Part shown: positions 10,018-18,476 of the stretch, in pieces | Layout of the letters: the number at the start of each line of letters is the position of its first letter | How positions within the stretch are numbered: the stretch's first letter is position 1 | Assembly: GCA_051006995.1 (NCBI GenBank) | Contig: JBPCSQ010000016.1 | Coordinates: forward strand, 62,001-126,000 | Direction of reading: 5' to 3' | DNA from: JAIQGF01 sp051006995 | Lineage (GTDB): Bacteria > Acidobacteriota > Terriglobia > Terriglobales > Acidobacteriaceae | Length of the DNA stretch: 64,000 bases | Position numbers and translations under genes: made by a program | Notes under the pieces: generated by a model | The model's database searches: none | Seen by the model: only the letters and a program-made list of their open reading frames with translations | What the model was told of the DNA's origin: nothing

Positions 10018-10533
10018 ATGATGTCGTTCCGCTTACCAAGTCCACTCCCGAAATTCACTGCTGCCGCGGCGTTCGCGCTGGCTGTTGCGCTTGCTCTTCC
10101 GGGTATGGCTGCCGCGCAGTCCGAAACAGCCGCTACCGGCCTCACGGGAACCTGGCGCGTGCAGGTCTCGGTCATCAACTGTTCGACCGGCCAGACGATT
10201 GGACCGACGTTCTCGTCCCTGTTGTCGTTTGCACGAGGCGGGACGCTGACCGGCACGACCCGCAACTCGGCCTTCCAGCCGGGCCAACGCACAAGCGATT
10301 TTGGCGTTTGGAGCCAAACCGGAAGCAACACCTACTCAGCCGATTCCGAGGCTTTCCTCCTCTTCACCAGTTCGGCTCCGCCAATCTTCCAGGCGGGCAC
10401 GCAGCGGATCGTTCAATCCATCACGCTGAGCGGCGACTCGTTCGATTCGGTCGCGCTGACTCGCTTCTACGACACGGCAGGAAACATCGCGAGTTCCGGC
10501 TGCGCACATGCCGTCGCAACACGCTACGAGTAG
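10018..10533 (+). CDS. Secreted hypothetical protein
   Basis: A 171-residue protein with a clear signal peptide (hydrophobic AAAAFALAVALALPG, cleavage near AAAQ|SE). The mature part is small and beta-rich: 'TGTWRVQVSVINCSTGQTIGPTF', 'LTGTTRN', 'ALTRFYDTAGNIASSGC'. It has two Cys that could pair. Similar short secreted proteins of unknown role are frequent in soil Acidobacteriota; no function can be named. An AGGAGG-type ribosome binding site stands just before two successive ATG codons (10018 and 10021). It is divergent from the winged-helix/TPR regulator and is followed by a perfect hairpin. Confidence 0.75.
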   Translation: MMSFRLPSPLPKFTAAAAFALAVALALPGMAAAQSETAATGLTGTWRVQVSVINCSTGQTIGPTFSSLLSFARGGTLTGTTRNSAFQPGQRTSDFGVWSQTGSNTYSADSEAFLLFTSSAPPIFQAGTQRIVQSITLSGDSFDSVALTRFYDTAGNIASSGCAHAVATRYE

Positions 10534-10544
10534 ACCACTGGATG

Positions 10545-10571
10545 GCCGGAGGCGAGGTGCTCGCCTCCGGC
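10545..10571 (+). terminator. Perfect 12-bp hairpin (terminator or attenuator)
   Basis: GCCGGAGGCGAG, loop GTG, then its exact complement. It starts 12 bases after the stop of the secreted-protein gene and ends 20 bases before the NTF2-like gene. No U-run follows (the next bases are GACCGAAAAGG), so it may slow or stabilise mRNA ends rather than terminate fully. Confidence 0.5.
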
Positions 10572-10590
10572 GACCGAAAAGGAAGATGCG

Positions 10591-11061
10591 ATGCGACATG
10601 TCATGATCGATGCCAGTGTTCTGGTCACGTGCTTAACTGCCGTTTTCACGGTCGTCACGACCGCCGCGCCGAAAGCTGTAGGCACTGGCGCGGAAGAGAT
10701 TGTGCGAAAGCTGAGCAATGAAGAGTCTGCCGCGTTTCTCCGCCGCGACTCAAAAGCTCTTGCCCGGCTATGGTCCGACGACCTGGTGGTGACGAATCCA
10801 CTGAACAAGTTTGTAAACAAGCATCAGGTGCTCGAGATGATCCGATCGGGGTTTCTGGTCATCACGTCGTATTCACGGCACGTCGAATATGCGCAGTCCT
10901 ATGGTGACATCGTGATTCTGGCCGGTGCCGTCTGGGGCGGCAGAATGCCGAATGCTGGCCAGTCCGAAAAGCTCCGGTTCACGGCCATCTGGAGGAACGA
11001 AAACGGCACGTGGCGCGAAATTGCTCGACACGCGAACATCGTTCGAGAGGCGCCGCAATAG
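10591..11061 (+). CDS. Secreted NTF2-like / DUF4440 protein
   Basis: A 156-residue protein. The N-terminus (MIDASVLVTCLTAVFTVVTTAAP) looks like a signal peptide or membrane anchor. The remainder matches SnoaL/DUF4440-type cone folds: 'VRKLSNEESAAFLRRDSKALARLWSDDLVVTNPLNKF' and 'ENGTWREIARHANIV'. The family includes enzymes and ligand-binding proteins, and catalytic residues cannot be assigned here. A GGAAG motif precedes the ATG. It is downstream of the 171-residue secreted protein, separated by the hairpin, and may be in the same transcript. Confidence 0.75.
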   Translation: MRHVMIDASVLVTCLTAVFTVVTTAAPKAVGTGAEEIVRKLSNEESAAFLRRDSKALARLWSDDLVVTNPLNKFVNKHQVLEMIRSGFLVITSYSRHVEYAQSYGDIVILAGAVWGGRMPNAGQSEKLRFTAIWRNENGTWREIARHANIVREAPQ

Positions 11062-11498
11062 CGCCGCATGTCAGTTGGCGCGGGGAAGCCTAACAGCCTC
11101 GGCGAAAACCAAGTATCCGAGATACCGCCGAATCTATGTTCCAAAAGGTCTTCAATGCGTTTGTGGGCGGCTCCTGGGAGTGTGCGTACCCAAACGAATC
11201 CGAAGAAACCCCCGAAGGCACAGGCACTTGTTGCCGGCTCATCTAGGTCAGGGCTCCCATCGATCCCTTCCTTGGGAGTGATGGGCACAGTTCCCACACG
11301 ATATCTTCGGTCCAACATTCGGTCCAATTGGCCCGAGCTACAGGTACTTGGCCGTATTTATATGTTCGCCCGTGCTCTCTATGTTGTTGAGTGATCATTT
11401 GGGGGTGAATTCGATTCCCATCTCCCACCCCAGTTTTCCGCAGCGCGGGTCCTTCGGTACACCAGCAACGACATAATTCTGCGAGAGTTGCGGAGATA
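11062..11498. other. Spacer with no recognised feature
   Basis: Open frames on both strands here look like chance: they lack ribosome binding sites and domain signatures. I found no tRNA, repeat or strong hairpin. Confidence 0.45.
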
Positions 11499-11678
11499 TC
11501 AGGAAGGCAAGCCGTACTGCTGCCAAAGCTTGAACCACGGATTATGCGCCTGCCGTTCATCATGGCGTTGGTTGGCAGCATGGCGGTCGCCGGCCTGAAG
11601 CGGACGGGGATCGGGAAGGGAGAGTAACCGCTCCAGTTGTTCGATCTCGCCAATGATCTTCTCGGCATCCATGTTCAT
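11499..11678 (-). CDS. Small soluble protein, 59 residues (function unknown)
   Basis: A short frame starting at ATG 11678 (or 11672) encodes MNMDAEKIIGEIEQLERLL..., continues with a charged middle (AANQRHDERQ) and ends in NPWFKLWQQYGLPS. The heptad-like leucines at the start and the aromatic tail 'NPWFKLWQ' look like a real folded peptide, and I recall similar tails in short acidobacterial proteins. No Shine-Dalgarno motif is obvious, so the start is uncertain. Nothing suggests a function. A longer competing frame on the same strand (to about 11243) has random-looking composition. Confidence 0.55.
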   Translation of the reverse strand: MNMDAEKIIGEIEQLERLLSLPDPRPLQAGDRHAANQRHDERQAHNPWFKLWQQYGLPS

Positions 11679-11799
11679 TGACTTTGATGCGACCCGGCCA
11701 GGAATCGGTAGGCAGGTGGACCCATCTTAACCCGCGGCGGGCCGCCGCAAAAGCGAAGAGCAGCCGTGGCTGCCCTTCATCGTGCCAAGCCGACGAACT

Positions 11800-12378
11800 C
11801 TATTTCAGAGCGCTCGAACCGCCGGCCATGAGCTCATTGTTCACGCTGAATACGCCGGGGACGGAATTGGCCTGAATGCCGGCCAGATTCTTGTCCGTCG
11901 CGCTGTCCACAACGCCCTTGAGCGTCACGTGCCCACCTTTCACAATGATGTGAATGGGGGGCTGCGCTCCCAACGCATATTTGTTCAGCGAGTCAGAGCC
12001 GTAGATGGCGCGATACTCCGCCAAGCGGATGCGATCGTCGTCCGGAGAAGGCGGCAGAACCTCGATGCGGTTCTCCACCGAGTCCACGCCTTCGATGTGT
12101 TTCACCGCCGATTCGGCGTCGCTCTTGATGATGGGCTTGGTAACTTCGCCCATTAGCACCACCTTGTTCCCCTGCACTTGGTAGGCCAGCCAATCGAACA
12201 GCGAGTACTGCGGCAGCATTAGCAATTCGTGCCGGGTCTCGCGCGTGATGCGTTCCGTATCCGGGACGCTAGCGCCCATGGTTTGCCGCGAGGATTGCGG
12301 CTTGGCATTGGATTGCGCCACCACGGTGGCGCACAGGAACAACGATGCCAGCAGGATGCTTAAGACTTGTTTTCTCAT
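11800..12378 (-). CDS. Periplasmic protein with two BON domains
   Basis: 192 residues from ATG 12378, which has GGAGAGGAT just upstream. The frame stays open about 700 bases further up, but that extension has no start signal or conserved content. A signal peptide (QVLSILLASLFLCATVVA) is followed by two BON modules: 'TRHELLMLPQYSLFDWLAYQVQGNKVVLMGEV' with 'VKHIEGVDSVENRIEVLP', and 'HIIVKGGHVTLKGVVDSATDKNLAG' with 'VPGVFSVNNEL'. BON domains of the OsmY type bind phospholipid or envelope surfaces and are linked to osmotic and envelope stress. The protein probably works in the periplasm. Confidence 0.85.
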   Translation of the reverse strand: MRKQVLSILLASLFLCATVVAQSNAKPQSSRQTMGASVPDTERITRETRHELLMLPQYSLFDWLAYQVQGNKVVLMGEVTKPIIKSDAESAVKHIEGVDSVENRIEVLPPSPDDDRIRLAEYRAIYGSDSLNKYALGAQPPIHIIVKGGHVTLKGVVDSATDKNLAGIQANSVPGVFSVNNELMAGGSSALK

Positions 12379-12515
12379 ACCTATCCTCTCCACACTCATC
12401 GGAATGCCAGGCATCGCGCCCGACACGCTCCAATGAACTCCAAATAGATTAGATGATGGAATCGTCCTGCGCGTGGCGGCCCAGACGTCAGCGAATGCGC
12501 CAAGAATGGCCCTGC

Positions 12516-12674
12516 TCAGGCGGCGCGGCGTGGAAGCTCTGGAGGCTTCGACTTTTGGCGTGGCCTGTGGCGCGGTCCAAAGAGCCTGCTGCCGCCCAGA
12601 ATGATGAAAAACGCGCCGACAAAAAGCACGGCGAACACCACCAAACTGAGGGTTAATGCGGAAGCATTCGTCAT
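12516..12674 (-). CDS. Small single-pass membrane protein, 52 residues
   Basis: The frame begins MTNASALTLSLVVFAVLF and continues as one hydrophobic helix to about residue 27 (GAFFIILGG). A basic cytoplasmic-looking tail follows (RLFGPRHRPRQKSKPPELPRRAA). A short periplasmic N-terminus, one helix and a positive C-tail is the layout of many small bacterial membrane proteins. AGGTGG lies upstream of the ATG. No homology or function can be given. It is upstream of the BON gene on the same strand, separated by 137 bases. Confidence 0.55.
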   Translation of the reverse strand: MTNASALTLSLVVFAVLFVGAFFIILGGSRLFGPRHRPRQKSKPPELPRRAA

Positions 12675-12993
12675 ACGGCCCACCTAGGGTACTGCTTGCC
12701 CCAATCATCTCCGCCAGGGCCAGTTCTTGCAGTGACGCCGAGCACCCGCGGCGACTCCGAATCCCATCGCGGGAAAACGAAAGTGCCGGCCCCATTAGCA
12801 TTTTGATGCGGCGCCGCGCCCCAGGGTGTGCAGTGGGCACGGCGTATCCGGCCCTGGGAATCCATTTTGAAAAATGGCGCTGCCGTCGCGTCATTCTGCC
12901 GCACGGTTTCGATGGCGAAATTGTTATGATGCCCCCGTTGACTCCGGCAAGCCGAATCCACTGATGGGATTCGACGGTCCACGGCAGAACTTT
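12675..12993. other. Region upstream of the ClpB-like gene
   Basis: This presumably holds the chaperone promoter. I found no CIRCE element and no convincing heat-shock sigma consensus. A small palindrome (TTTCG, four bases, CGAAA) lies at 12907-12920, followed by TATGAT-like bases that could be a -10 element, but no good -35 matches it. Alternative in-frame starts for the chaperone at 12874 and 12964 fall here. Confidence 0.4.
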
Positions 12994-15522
12994 ATGGCCA
13001 CCGCGAGTTGGGACAAGCTGACGTCCACCGCCCGGGACGCAGTCCAAGCCGCCAATCATCTCGCCTCCAGGCAGGGAAACCCGGAGCTTCTGCCGCTGCA
13101 CATCCTAGCCGGACTGCTCGCCGACCGCGCCAACTCAGTCTCCGGGGTGATGGCAGGAATGGGGATCAGCAGCCAGGCAGTGTTGGCCGAAGTCCGCGTC
13201 CAGGTGGAGTCCCTGCCCGCGTTATGGGCCGGCGGCGCCTTAAAGGCACAGCCTTCCTTGGCCGCCACCAAAGTTCTGGAGCACGCCTTTCAGCACGCCG
13301 AAGAACTCAACGACGACCACGTCTCCGCCGAGCATTTGCTGCTGGGCATTACCGGTCTGGACAGCGATCCGGCGCAGGCTGTACTTGCTCGCCACGGCGC
13401 CATTCATCCTGCGGTATTGAAGTCCGTGCTGGCCATGAAGCCGCTCCGCGACGTTTCCCCGGCCGGGCCGGAGCCGGAATTCGAAGCGCTGCGCAAGTAC
13501 GGCCGGGACCTCACCGAGTTGGCGCGCAACGGGCGTCTCGACCCGCTGGTCGGGCGCAACGACGAAATGCGCCGCGTCATCCAGGTGCTGCTCCGCCGCA
13601 CCAAGAACAATCCCGTGCTGATTGGTGAGCCGGGCGTCGGCAAGACCTCGATCGTGGAGGGCCTGGCACAGCGCATTGTCGCCGGCGACGTGCCCAACGC
13701 GCTTAAGGCTCGACGCCTGATCGCTGTGGATCTCGGCGGCATGGTTGCCGGCACGCGTTATCGTGGCCAGTTCGAGGAAAGGCTCAAACTGGTGCTGCGC
13801 GAAATCGAGGATTCGCAAGGACAGATCATTCTTTTCGTAGACGAGTTGCACACGCTGGTGGGAGCCGGGTCGGCGGAAGGCGCCATCGATGCTTCGTCCA
13901 TGCTGAAGCCCGCGCTGGCCCGCGGCGAAGTACGCCTCATCGGTACCGCCACCATTGGCGAGTACCGCAAGCACGTCGAAAAAGATCCCGCACTCGAGCG
14001 CCGTTTCCAGGTCATTTACGTTCCAGAGCCGACGCTGGAGCATTCCATTGCCATCCTGCGCGGGCTCAAGGAGCGTTACCAGGCACACCACGGCATTCAT
14101 CTCACCGACTCGGCTCTCACCGCCGCCGCCCGGCTGTCCCGCCGTTATATCTCCGACCGCTTTCTGCCCGACAAGGCCATCGATCTGGTGGATGAAGCTG
14201 CGGCCTCGCTACGTATGCAGATGGAATCCGTGCCGGTCGAGGTGGACGAGCTACAGCGCCGCGCGGCCCAACTGCGTATGGAAAAGCAGACACTGGAGAA
14301 CGAGCAGGGCGACGAGTGTCGCCAACTGCGGCAAACGTTGGAGGAGGATCTGGTTCGCCTGGAGTGGCAGGTAAGCCAACTCAAGGCACAGGGAGATGCC
14401 GAAAGCAGAGTTTCCGGTAAGCGGCGTATCAGCAAAACTGACGTGGACCAGGAGGACGTCGCCCGCGTGGTCTCCAAGTGGACCGGCATCCCGGTGGCGA
14501 AGATGCTGGAGAGCGAGATGGAGAAACTCGTCCGCATGGAAGACCGGCTGCGCTCGCGCGTCGTCGGCCAGGACATCGCGCTGGAGCGCTTGTCCGACGC
14601 CATTCGACGCGCCCGGGCTGGCGTCTCCGATCCCAAGCGCCCCATCGGGTCCTTCATCTTTCTCGGCCCCACCGGGGTCGGCAAAACCGAACTGGCGCGC
14701 ACCCTGGCCGAATTCCTGTTCGACGACGAGCGCGCGCTGGTCCGCCTGGACATGTCGGAATACATGGAACAGCACACCGTTTCGCGTCTGATCGGCGCCC
14801 CGCCCGGCTACATCGGCTACGAGGAAGGCGGCCAGCTCACCGAGGCCGTGCGCCGCCGTCCTTACTCGGTCGTGCTCTTCGATGAAATCGAAAAAGCGCA
14901 CACCGAAGTTTTCAACATTCTTCTCCAGGTCATTGAGGACGGGCGCCTGACCGATGGCAAGGGGCGCACCGTGGACTTCCGCAACACTGTTCTCATCATG
15001 ACCTCCAACATCGGGTCCGACTACCTTTACCGGGAGTGGGCGCGCTCGCTGGATGATTACGATCAGGCGCGCAAGCAGCTCATCCTTGCTTTGCAGAAGC
15101 GCTTCAAGCCCGAGTTCCTCAACCGCGTGGACGAGATCCTGGTATTCAACGCACTCGGCATGAACGAATTGACCAGGATTGTGGAGTTGCGCGTGGACGA
15201 TCTGCGCCGGCTGCTGGCCGACCGAAAGATCACCGTTCGCCTGACCGACTCCGCGCGCAAGCTGCTGCTTGCCCACGGCTACGATCCGAAGTACGGGGCG
15301 CGGCCGCTGAAGCGCTCGATCCAGAAGCTGGTGCAGGACCCGCTCGCCATACGGATTCTGCGCCGCGAAGTGTGCGACGGCGACCACGTCGTCGTGGACG
15401 CGCAGAACGAAAAGCTTACGTTTACTTCGGAGGTTGCGGTCACGCCGGTGGCAAGCTCACCTGGCTCGCCCGGCCAACATCACACCCCGCGCAAACGCCG
15501 CGCCGCAAGAAGTGCCAAGTAG
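12994..15522 (+). CDS. clpB: ClpB-like AAA+ disaggregase with a short middle domain
   Basis: 842 residues if started at MATASWDKLT, where the conserved N-domain begins; an upstream ATG at 12964 is possible. Order: double Clp-N repeat (~1-150); first AAA+ domain with Walker A GEPGVGKTS and Walker B ILFVDELH; coiled middle domain; second AAA+ domain with GPTGVGKTE, VVLFDEIEKAH and the C-terminal D2-small domain. The middle domain is about 70 residues shorter than in E. coli ClpB, closer to ClpC size. The D2 loop after MTSNIGS has no VGF/IGL-type ClpP-docking tripeptide, so ClpB-like disaggregation is more likely than ClpP-linked proteolysis. A Ser/Pro/basic tail (GSPGQHHTPRKRRAARSAK) is unusual. 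It converges on the stress-protein gene. Confidence 0.88.
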   Translation: MATASWDKLTSTARDAVQAANHLASRQGNPELLPLHILAGLLADRANSVSGVMAGMGISSQAVLAEVRVQVESLPALWAGGALKAQPSLAATKVLEHAFQHAEELNDDHVSAEHLLLGITGLDSDPAQAVLARHGAIHPAVLKSVLAMKPLRDVSPAGPEPEFEALRKYGRDLTELARNGRLDPLVGRNDEMRRVIQVLLRRTKNNPVLIGEPGVGKTSIVEGLAQRIVAGDVPNALKARRLIAVDLGGMVAGTRYRGQFEERLKLVLREIEDSQGQIILFVDELHTLVGAGSAEGAIDASSMLKPALARGEVRLIGTATIGEYRKHVEKDPALERRFQVIYVPEPTLEHSIAILRGLKERYQAHHGIHLTDSALTAAARLSRRYISDRFLPDKAIDLVDEAAASLRMQMESVPVEVDELQRRAAQLRMEKQTLENEQGDECRQLRQTLEEDLVRLEWQVSQLKAQGDAESRVSGKRRISKTDVDQEDVARVVSKWTGIPVAKMLESEMEKLVRMEDRLRSRVVGQDIALERLSDAIRRARAGVSDPKRPIGSFIFLGPTGVGKTELARTLAEFLFDDERALVRLDMSEYMEQHTVSRLIGAPPGYIGYEEGGQLTEAVRRRPYSVVLFDEIEKAHTEVFNILLQVIEDGRLTDGKGRTVDFRNTVLIMTSNIGSDYLYREWARSLDDYDQARKQLILALQKRFKPEFLNRVDEILVFNALGMNELTRIVELRVDDLRRLLADRKITVRLTDSARKLLLAHGYDPKYGARPLKRSIQKLVQDPLAIRILRREVCDGDHVVVDAQNEKLTFTSEVAVTPVASSPGSPGQHHTPRKRRAARSAK

Positions 15523-15540
15523 CAAGTGCCAAGTACCAAG
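15510..15540. repeat. Heptamer tandem repeat (AAGTGCC-type)
   Basis: Four and a half units of a degenerate 7-mer (AAGTGCC, AAGTAGC, AAGTGCC, AAGTACC, AAG). The first units supply the last codons and stop of the ClpB-like gene. See the matching arrays near 22.65, 24.56 and 28.0 kb. Confidence 0.7.
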
Positions 15541-15566
15541 CGCCCACCCTCTTTGACTTGGCACTT
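15524..15566. terminator. Inverted repeat between convergent genes
   Basis: AAGTGCCAAGT at 15524-15534 is the perfect complement of ACTTGGCACTT at 15556-15566, an 11-bp stem with a 21-base loop. It lies exactly between the ends of the ClpB-like and stress-protein genes and could act in both directions. There is no U-run. Confidence 0.5.
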
Positions 15567-16474
15567 CACTGCACAATCAGCACCGGGCAGCGCGCGTTGC
15601 AGACCACGCGGTGCGTCGTCGTCCACGGCAGATGCTCGGCAACGAAGGACGAGTGCTGGTGCAGGCCCATCACGATCACGCTGGCATTGCGCTCGCGCGC
15701 CGCCGCCACGATCACACGGTCCGGCACACCCACCTCCACCACGACGTCGGCGTTGACGTCGCCGGGCAGCCATTGCCTCGCCTCGGCCCGCACCCGATTC
15801 AGTTCCGCTTCGTCGGGCATGATGGGGCCGGCGTCCTCGCGCGGCACGGCGCAGGGGATCGCGTGCGTCACGATCAGCGACGCCTGGTGCGCCTGCGCCA
15901 GCCGGATGGCGTGCGCCAGCGGATACAGCGAGTTGACCGTCAGGTCGGTGGCGTACAGCACCCGCCGCAGATGCCCGTCCTGCAGGCACTCCGGGGCGAC
16001 ATGCGGGCCAACCGCCAGCACCGGGCACGGCACATGCCGGATGATCTGTTCCGCGACCGAGCCAAGGATGAACTTGTCCAGGCCTTCCCGTCCTCGCGTG
16101 CCGACCACCACCAGTTCGATCTCGTGCTTCCGAATTGCGTCTTCGATCACGGCGCAGATGTCGCCACGCTCCACCAGGCTGGCATGTTGAATCCCCGAGA
16201 GCTCGGGAATCTCCATCTCCTTCCGAATGGCCGCCTCGACGTTCGGAAGCCCCGGATCCATCACCGCCGGCAAGGGATCGGCGGCAATGGGAAACGGCGC
16301 CTCCGGTTCCAGCGCGTGCGCCAACAGGAGCTTGCCATTCTGCACCCGCGCCAGTTGGGCGGCATACTTTAACGCGGTCTCGGAATAGGAGGATAGATCG
16401 GTGGCGACGAGAATGTTGTGCAACCATGCTGCCGGCTGGGTGGCTGCCGGCTGGGTTGCTGCTGCGCTTGCCAT
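15566..16474 (-). CDS. Tandem universal stress protein (two Usp domains)
   Basis: 302 residues from ATG 16474, which follows a strong GGAGGTG; an upstream in-frame ATG lacks this. After an Ala/Thr/Gln-rich start there are two UspA folds. The first (~residues 17-155) keeps the nucleotide-binding signature G-2x-G-9x-GS (VVGTRGREGLDKFILGSV). The second (~165-302) has a degenerate loop (VMGLHQHSSF... TTTH), so probably only the first half binds ATP. Such proteins help survival under energy, oxidative or osmotic stress. It converges with the chaperone, which fits a stress locus. Confidence 0.88.
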   Translation of the reverse strand: MASAAATQPAATQPAAWLHNILVATDLSSYSETALKYAAQLARVQNGKLLLAHALEPEAPFPIAADPLPAVMDPGLPNVEAAIRKEMEIPELSGIQHASLVERGDICAVIEDAIRKHEIELVVVGTRGREGLDKFILGSVAEQIIRHVPCPVLAVGPHVAPECLQDGHLRRVLYATDLTVNSLYPLAHAIRLAQAHQASLIVTHAIPCAVPREDAGPIMPDEAELNRVRAEARQWLPGDVNADVVVEVGVPDRVIVAAARERNASVIVMGLHQHSSFVAEHLPWTTTHRVVCNARCPVLIVQ

Positions 16475-16688
16475 GGGACACCTCCGCGACAATCGGCGCG
16501 AGGAACCCGATTCCAGCTTCTTACTAACATGTTTTCGCGCCTGTCACTGTGACCCAGGGTGGTCCATCCAAGGTCGTTTCCCGTTTTGGGATTCGTCCAC
16601 AGACCAGCGCCACGCGTCCCCGGCGCCTCGCCCGCGATTCAAAAGAAAGTTGCCAATCGGCATTCCGCTGCATCTATCTGTTTCGAAC

Positions 16689-16997
16689 GTGGAGCAGCTC
16701 TCGACAGCTCGCGATTGCGCCCGGTGGAAAGCCGTTCTGTGCCTGCTGCTGTTGTGCGTTCTGAGTATTGACGCGCTGCACGTGCACGACCCGCTCGCCA
16801 CCGCCGGCGCTCCTGCCGGCAATCCTCACCATTGCGTGCTCTGCATGGCCGCGCATCTGCCGCTGGCCGCCAGCCCCATCGCGATCGTTCCTGGCCCCAG
16901 CCGCCGGCAATCCGGGATCACACTTCCCATCCGGATGTATGCCTACCAATCGCTTGCCGGTTTCCAGCTCTACATGCGGCCTCCGCCCGCAATCTAG
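16689..16997 (+). CDS. Short His/Cys-containing exported protein (DUF2946-like)
   Basis: About 102 residues if translation begins at GTG 16689; no ATG or good ribosome binding site fits, so the start is uncertain. The N-terminus is a hydrophobic signal segment (WKAVLCLLLLCVLSIDALH). Then come HVHDP and a metal-site-like 'HHCVLCMAAHLPLA', as in DUF2946-type small proteins. The tail (LYMRPPPAI) ends abruptly. It stands just before a porin and a zinc/manganese-type binding protein and permease. The His/Cys cluster suggests metal binding, perhaps zinc or copper in the envelope. This is inference from composition and context. Confidence 0.55.
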   Translation: MEQLSTARDCARWKAVLCLLLLCVLSIDALHVHDPLATAGAPAGNPHHCVLCMAAHLPLAASPIAIVPGPSRRQSGITLPIRMYAYQSLAGFQLYMRPPPAI

Positions 16998-17131
16998 CAG
17001 CATCATTGCGCCGGCTGGCCGGCGGGCACGCTGCTCCCCAGCTCATCATTACGATTACGATCATGATTTTTGGGTCCAGGCGCCGTTCCGGCTCTTCGGA
17101 AACCGGGCCTGATTTGTTTGGAGGACCACCC

Positions 17132-18445
17132 ATGCAACGCCGCACATGCACGTTATTGGTGCTGCTCTTATGGATTCTCGCTTCGTCGGCGGTCGCGCAG
17201 ACCGCCGCCCAACCCTCTTCCGAGGACGATCGCATCAAGGCTCTCGAAGACCGCATCATCGCCCTTGAAGGCCAGGTGCGCCTGCTGAAGGAACAGCAGG
17301 CGACCCAGCCGGCCTCGAACCAGGCTGCAAGTCCCGCGACTGGCGCTGCCTCCGCCTCCGCCGCGCCTCCGCAAAGCGCCGCTGCGCCGGTTGGTGGCTC
17401 CGAACTTTCCGGACAGCTTCCGGTGTATGGCGGCGCCTCCGCTGCGGCCAAGGCCCTGAACCCCGATGTCAGCGTGATTGGCGACTTCCTTGGCACCATG
17501 GGGCACAACTCCGTTGCTCCCGTACCGGCGCTTGAGATGCACGAGGCCGAACTCGGACTGCAGGCCATCATCGATCCCTACGCCCGTGGCGATTTCTTCA
17601 TTTCCTTTGGCGAGCAAGGGGTAAACCTGGAGGAGGGGTACATCACGTACACTGCGCTGCCCGCCGGCTTCGTGCTGCGCGGCGGCAAGATGCGCGCCGC
17701 CTTCGGCAAGGTGAACTCTCTGCACAATCACGTGCTGCCCTGGACCGACCGGCCGCTGGTCACCGGGAATCTGGTCGGCGGCGAAGATGGCATCAACGAT
17801 GCCGGACTCTCGCTCACCCGCATTCTCCCGGCGCCCAAAGGCATTTTCCTCGAAGGCACCGGCCAGGTCTTTCGCGGCGATTCCGCCGATGTCTTTACCT
17901 CTCGTCAGCACAGCGACGTGAGCGCCGTCGCCCACCTGCGGGGCTATCGCGACATAACCGAATCCACCAACCTGGACCTCGGGATCTCCTATGCTCGGGG
18001 TCACAATGATGCCGGTGGAGTCGCGGTCCCGCCCGCGCTGGTCCCGGCAGACTTCATCACCCAACTCTACGGCGTGGACGCAACCGTGCGCTGGAAGCCG
18101 CTGCGCCGCGCTATTTATCACTCCTTCGTCGGCCGCTCCGAATTTATCTGGAGCCAGCGCCAGCAGTTACCGAGTGTTCAGCGCGCTTTCGGGTTTTATA
18201 CCTCCGGGGACTTCCAGCTTGGCCGCCGCTGGTTTGTCGGGGCGCGATACGACCGCTCCGATCGTGCCCGCGACGACGCTTTGACCGATCGCGGCGGCGC
18301 GCTCGTGCTGACATACTGGCCCAGCGAATTCAGCCAGATTCGCAGCGAGTACCGCTACGTCAAGTATGCTGAGGGGTTGACCGGCAACGAACTGCGCTTC
18401 CAGTTGCAGTTCTCGCTCGGCGCCCACGGCGCGCACCCGTTCTGA
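17132..18445 (+). CDS. Outer-membrane porin-like beta-barrel with N-terminal coiled coil
   Basis: 437 residues from ATG 17132, seven bases after GGAGG. The open frame reaches further up but overlaps the preceding small gene. A signal peptide (CTLLVLLLWILASSAVA) is followed by a short coiled coil (IKALEDRIIALEGQVRLLKEQQ), an Ala/Pro linker and a barrel-like domain with alternating aromatic and polar strands ending in 'NELRFQLQFSLGAHGAHPF'. The C-terminal Phe is typical of BAM substrates. The N-terminal coiled coil recalls OprO/OprP-type porins that trimerise. Directly upstream of the ZnuA-like protein, it may be the outer-membrane port for the same metal. Substrate is inferred only. Confidence 0.75.
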   Translation: MQRRTCTLLVLLLWILASSAVAQTAAQPSSEDDRIKALEDRIIALEGQVRLLKEQQATQPASNQAASPATGAASASAAPPQSAAAPVGGSELSGQLPVYGGASAAAKALNPDVSVIGDFLGTMGHNSVAPVPALEMHEAELGLQAIIDPYARGDFFISFGEQGVNLEEGYITYTALPAGFVLRGGKMRAAFGKVNSLHNHVLPWTDRPLVTGNLVGGEDGINDAGLSLTRILPAPKGIFLEGTGQVFRGDSADVFTSRQHSDVSAVAHLRGYRDITESTNLDLGISYARGHNDAGGVAVPPALVPADFITQLYGVDATVRWKPLRRAIYHSFVGRSEFIWSQRQQLPSVQRAFGFYTSGDFQLGRRWFVGARYDRSDRARDDALTDRGGALVLTYWPSEFSQIRSEYRYVKYAEGLTGNELRFQLQFSLGAHGAHPF

Positions 18446-18476
18446 GGTCGAACTGGAGCACGCTCGAAAGATTGAC

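Noticed and set aside
11243..11668. 141-codon minus-strand frame overlapping the 59-residue gene
   Set aside because: No domain, irregular composition; the shorter frame gives a more protein-like sequence.
12379..13101. In-frame upstream extension of the BON protein
   Set aside because: Covers spacer and the start of the ClpB-like gene; the signal peptide and Shine-Dalgarno motif fix the start at 12378.
15480..16481. 333-codon minus-strand frame overlapping the universal stress protein
   Set aside because: Different frame from the Usp domains; composition is Ala/Gly/Arg noise.
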